From the NCBI GenBank assembly GCA_964492485.1, contig CAZBKM010000008.1, positions 1 through 64,000 of the forward strand: a stretch of DNA of 64,000 bases, in the 5' to 3' direction. Origin of the DNA: UBA5336 sp964492485 (GTDB lineage: Bacteria; Pseudomonadota; Alphaproteobacteria; Caulobacterales; Hyphomonadaceae). Position 1 is the stretch's first letter; each line of letters starts with the position of its first letter. Positions 62,394-64,000 of this stretch are shown here, one piece after another. The notes beneath the pieces were generated by a model. That model made no database searches. It saw nothing but the letters and a program-made list of their open reading frames with translations, and had not been told where the DNA came from. A program made the position numbers and the translations under genes.

Positions 62394-62924
62394 GTGTCCG
62401 TGACCCTTTTCTATTTGGCGGCGCTGTGCGTCGGTGTCGTGGCGGGTGTCTACCTGCCCCTTAATGGCCGGTTCGGCGAACAGGTAGGCTCACCGCTTCT
62501 TGCTACCGCCGTCTTCTTCACGGTTGGCGCCCTGGTCGCGGGAAGCGCGTGGAGCCTGTTCGGCAATGGTGACCCGCTGGCGCGGTTGGCGCGCGCGGAC
62601 CTGCCCTTGTTCGCCCTCGGCGCGGTGAGTTTCGGGATCATCCTATGCGCCACCGTCCTGATTCCGAAGGTCGGGCCGGGCGCCTATTTCATCTGCCTGG
62701 TGACAGGTCAGGTGATCGCGGGCCTCGCGCTCAGCCATTTTGGCTGGCTGTCGCCGGAGCGCCTGCCCTTGACGCCCCTGAAGCTCCTTGGCGCGGTGAT
62801 GATCCTGGTAGGTGTTGGACTGGTTCGCCTGTCGGAGGAGCGGGCACGGTCAGCCATGGCCGAGCCCGGGATCGAACGCTCCGACCAGGGCGAGCCAACG
62901 CAGGGCGACGGCAGTGCCCGCTGA
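62394..62924 (+). CDS. YdcZ-like (DMT superfamily, PF04657) membrane protein
   Basis: The 176-residue protein has five hydrophobic segments (first about 4-22, last about 128-146) in the DMT_YdcZ pattern: LPLNGRFGEQVGSPLLATAVFFTVGAL and GPGAYFICLVTGQVIAGL. These are half-size drug/metabolite transporters that may dimerise; substrates unknown. The GTG at 62394 follows a strong AAAGGAGC site. The frame is open further upstream but overlaps DUF427. The last ~25 residues are hydrophilic. A truncated palindromic element lies just beyond the stop. Confidence 0.88.
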   Translation: MSVTLFYLAALCVGVVAGVYLPLNGRFGEQVGSPLLATAVFFTVGALVAGSAWSLFGNGDPLARLARADLPLFALGAVSFGIILCATVLIPKVGPGAYFICLVTGQVIAGLALSHFGWLSPERLPLTPLKLLGAVMILVGVGLVRLSEERARSAMAEPGIERSDQGEPTQGDGSAR

Positions 62925-62954
62925 AAGTCCGCGCGGACCACGATGGCGTGCTGC

Positions 62955-63010
62955 TGAGGCGCGGGTCTCGCAACGCGAACCGGGTCCCACTTCGCTTGAA
63001 AAGGCCCTAG
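62955..63010 (+). repeat. Mosaic palindromic element, truncated module B
   Basis: Only the right half of a B element remains (ACGCGAACCGGGTCCCACTTCGCTTGAAAA...CTAG). Its CTAG tip contains the TAG stop, on the minus strand, of the CBS-domain gene at 63007. Confidence 0.75.
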
Positions 63011-63522
63011 CTGAACCCGCCGATGACGCCGGCGAGGACCAGCGTGTAGACGAGCACGGCGCCGAGGATCAGGAAGACCTGATAGTTCTTGTCTACTGTC
63101 GAACGGGCCAGCGTGCTCGCCTGGCTCATCAGCTCCGGCCAGGTGTAGGAAACGAAGTCGCCCTGGGTCATGATCGAGCTGAGCTTGCCCTCTGCGTCGA
63201 CCACGGGAAGCCGGCGGAACCGCTCGTTCGACATGATCCGCAGCCAGTCATAGAGATTGTCGTCCTCGTTCGCGACGCGCACCTCGCGCGTCATGATGTC
63301 CTGCAGCTTCGTGGTTTCGGGGTCGCGCTTCCCGGCGACCAGGCGACGCAGGATGTCACGCTCCGTCACCATGCCGGCAACTGTACCGTCGTCGTTCAGC
63401 ACCACGACGGAGCCGTAATTCCGCTCCGACATTCGGGCCACGGCATCGGCAACGGTGTCGTCCGGCCGTCCGGTCAGCGGGGCAGGTTTCGAGTCGAATT
63501 CCGGGCGATCCTTGATCTTCAT
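63007..63522 (-). CDS. CBS-domain protein with C-terminal membrane anchor
   Basis: The 171-residue protein contains two CBS motifs (about 15-65 and 75-128), for example DTVADAVARMSERNYGSVVV and DNLYDWLRIMSNERFRRLPVVD. A single TM helix follows at about 147-168 (FLILGAVLVYTLVLAGVIGG). CBS pairs bind adenosyl ligands (AMP, ATP, SAM), so this may be a membrane-tethered energy sensor; its partner is unknown. The start has an upstream GGAGG site. The stop is within a truncated palindromic element. Confidence 0.9.
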   Translation of the reverse strand: MKIKDRPEFDSKPAPLTGRPDDTVADAVARMSERNYGSVVVLNDDGTVAGMVTERDILRRLVAGKRDPETTKLQDIMTREVRVANEDDNLYDWLRIMSNERFRRLPVVDAEGKLSSIMTQGDFVSYTWPELMSQASTLARSTVDKNYQVFLILGAVLVYTLVLAGVIGGFS

Positions 63523-63646
63523 CGGGCCTCCTCGGTGGGGTCGTTCAGGTTTTGCCGCGGTCTAGGGCGTGTTCACCTCCATCTAGGTCATTCTGTCGCC
63601 CCTCAAGCCGGATCGGACGTAACAGCCTGTTTCTGCGCGGGAAATA

Positions 63647-63750
63647 TAGCATTTTCGAGCGAAGTGGGACCCGGTTCGCGTTAAGAAAATGCTCAAAAAC
63701 AAGAACATAGCGCATCTTCACTGACTCCGATTGATTTGAAGATGCGCTAG
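63647..63750 (-). repeat. Mosaic palindromic element, module B (complete copy)
   Basis: This is the best-preserved B element. AGCATTTTC (63648-63656) pairs with GAAAATGCT (63685-63693); AGCGCATCTTCA (63709-63720) pairs with TGAAGATGCGCT (63737-63748). It lies alone between the CBS gene and a divergently placed DJ-1/PfpI gene, and is the reference for the interrupted copy at 44605-44807. Confidence 0.92.
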
Positions 63751-63888
63751 TCGCCCGAAATGGCTGTATCGGCCGGGGTTTCGGCTTCCCGAGAGAAAAC
63801 ATGGCCGGCCGGTCCGCATCGAAATGCATGCCGGAGGGACCTAGGTGCAGGGGGTGCAGCTTGCGGACTGGAAGCAAAGGAGGCCGCC

Positions 63889-64000
63889 ATGTCCAGGATC
63901 CTGTTTATCGTCACAACCGCTCGAACCATGGGCGACGCCCCGCAGCCGACCGGTGTCTGGCTGGAAGAGCTGGCGGTGCCATACTACGCGCTCAAGGACG
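63889..64000 (+). CDS. DJ-1/PfpI-family protein (5' end only)
   Basis: ATG at 63889, preceded by an AAAGGAGG ribosome-binding site, opens a frame running off the right edge (37 codons seen). The sequence (MSRILFIVTTARTMGDAP, then TGVWLEELAVPYYALKD) is the usual beginning of the type 1 glutamine amidotransferase-like DJ-1/PfpI proteins, including chaperone/glyoxalase III-like members. The nucleophilic Cys is beyond the window, so function within the family cannot be judged. Confidence 0.85.
   Translation, partial: MSRILFIVTTARTMGDAPQPTGVWLEELAVPYYALKD

Overview
The window reads as a GC-rich chromosomal segment of an alphaproteobacterium, probably marine or salt-exposed. Supporting signs are the etfBA pair, the leuC/leuD/leuB plus asd block, a complete ectoine-degradation (doe) operon, a curli-type secretion locus, and intergenic palindromes whose core (AACCGGT followed by CCACTT) resembles short palindromic repeats familiar from alphaproteobacterial genomes. 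I cannot name the genus from sequence alone. No rRNA, tRNA, CRISPR array, insertion sequence or prophage was seen.

Layout. 1-1.1 kb: end of etfB and all of etfA, closed by an intrinsic terminator. 1.2-5.7 kb: a possible small membrane protein, a two-TM coiled-coil protein, a CitE-like lyase and a serine hydrolase. 5.7-14.6 kb: a conspicuously AT-rich stretch leading into a giant RTX-like protein (2836 aa) with two long repeat blocks and a perfect 689-bp tandem duplication. 14.8-20.3 kb: an orphan double-ATPase ABC protein, an iron alcohol dehydrogenase, and a rarD / phosphatase / membrane-protein run. 20.4-26 kb: asd and the leucine genes, with a VOC-domain gene embedded between leuC and leuD. 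26-32.3 kb: a prolyl-hydroxylase-like dioxygenase and the prkA-yeaH-spoVR stress operon. 32.5-38.7 kb: a D-2-hydroxyacid dehydrogenase and the doe operon, which should convert ectoine through diaminobutyrate and aspartate semialdehyde to aspartate. 38.8-42.9 kb: an oxygenase catalytic domain lacking its Rieske cluster domain, an outer-membrane-like protein, a haloalkane dehalogenase and an acyl-CoA dehydrogenase. 43.1-47.3 kb: MltF, a 41-aa membrane peptide, a CYTH-CHAD protein and a universal stress protein. 47.4-54.4 kb: curli locus (CsgF, CsgG, two large curlin-repeat proteins), flanking lipoproteins, and a DUF2807-like lipoprotein. 54.5-60.1 kb: two methyltransferases, a GT4 glycosyltransferase, a terpenoid-cyclase-fold protein and an APH/AAA fusion kinase. 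60.2-64 kb: membrane dipeptidase, DUF427, a YdcZ-type transporter, a CBS protein and the start of a DJ-1/PfpI protein.

Three things stand out beyond ordinary gene content. First, the giant repeat protein: an AT-rich 5' end, nonapeptides alternating between the acidic GGxGxD type and an Asn-bearing type, and a very recent internal duplication. Second, a family of mosaic palindromic elements sits at gene 3' ends (14.6, 18.1, 32.4, 41.6, 43.0, 44.6-44.8, 55.1-55.3, 63.0 and 63.7 kb). They are assembled from a few hairpin modules in different orders, nested in one case, and their tips often supply the stop codon of the adjacent gene. Third, the curli locus lacks csgE and has unusually large subunits separated by strong hairpins.

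Cell-surface themes (curli, giant RTX protein, lipoproteins, glycosyltransferase cluster) and stress or osmolyte themes (PrkA operon, UspA, ectoine use) dominate, consistent with a particle-attached or biofilm-forming marine lifestyle; that ecological reading is inference.
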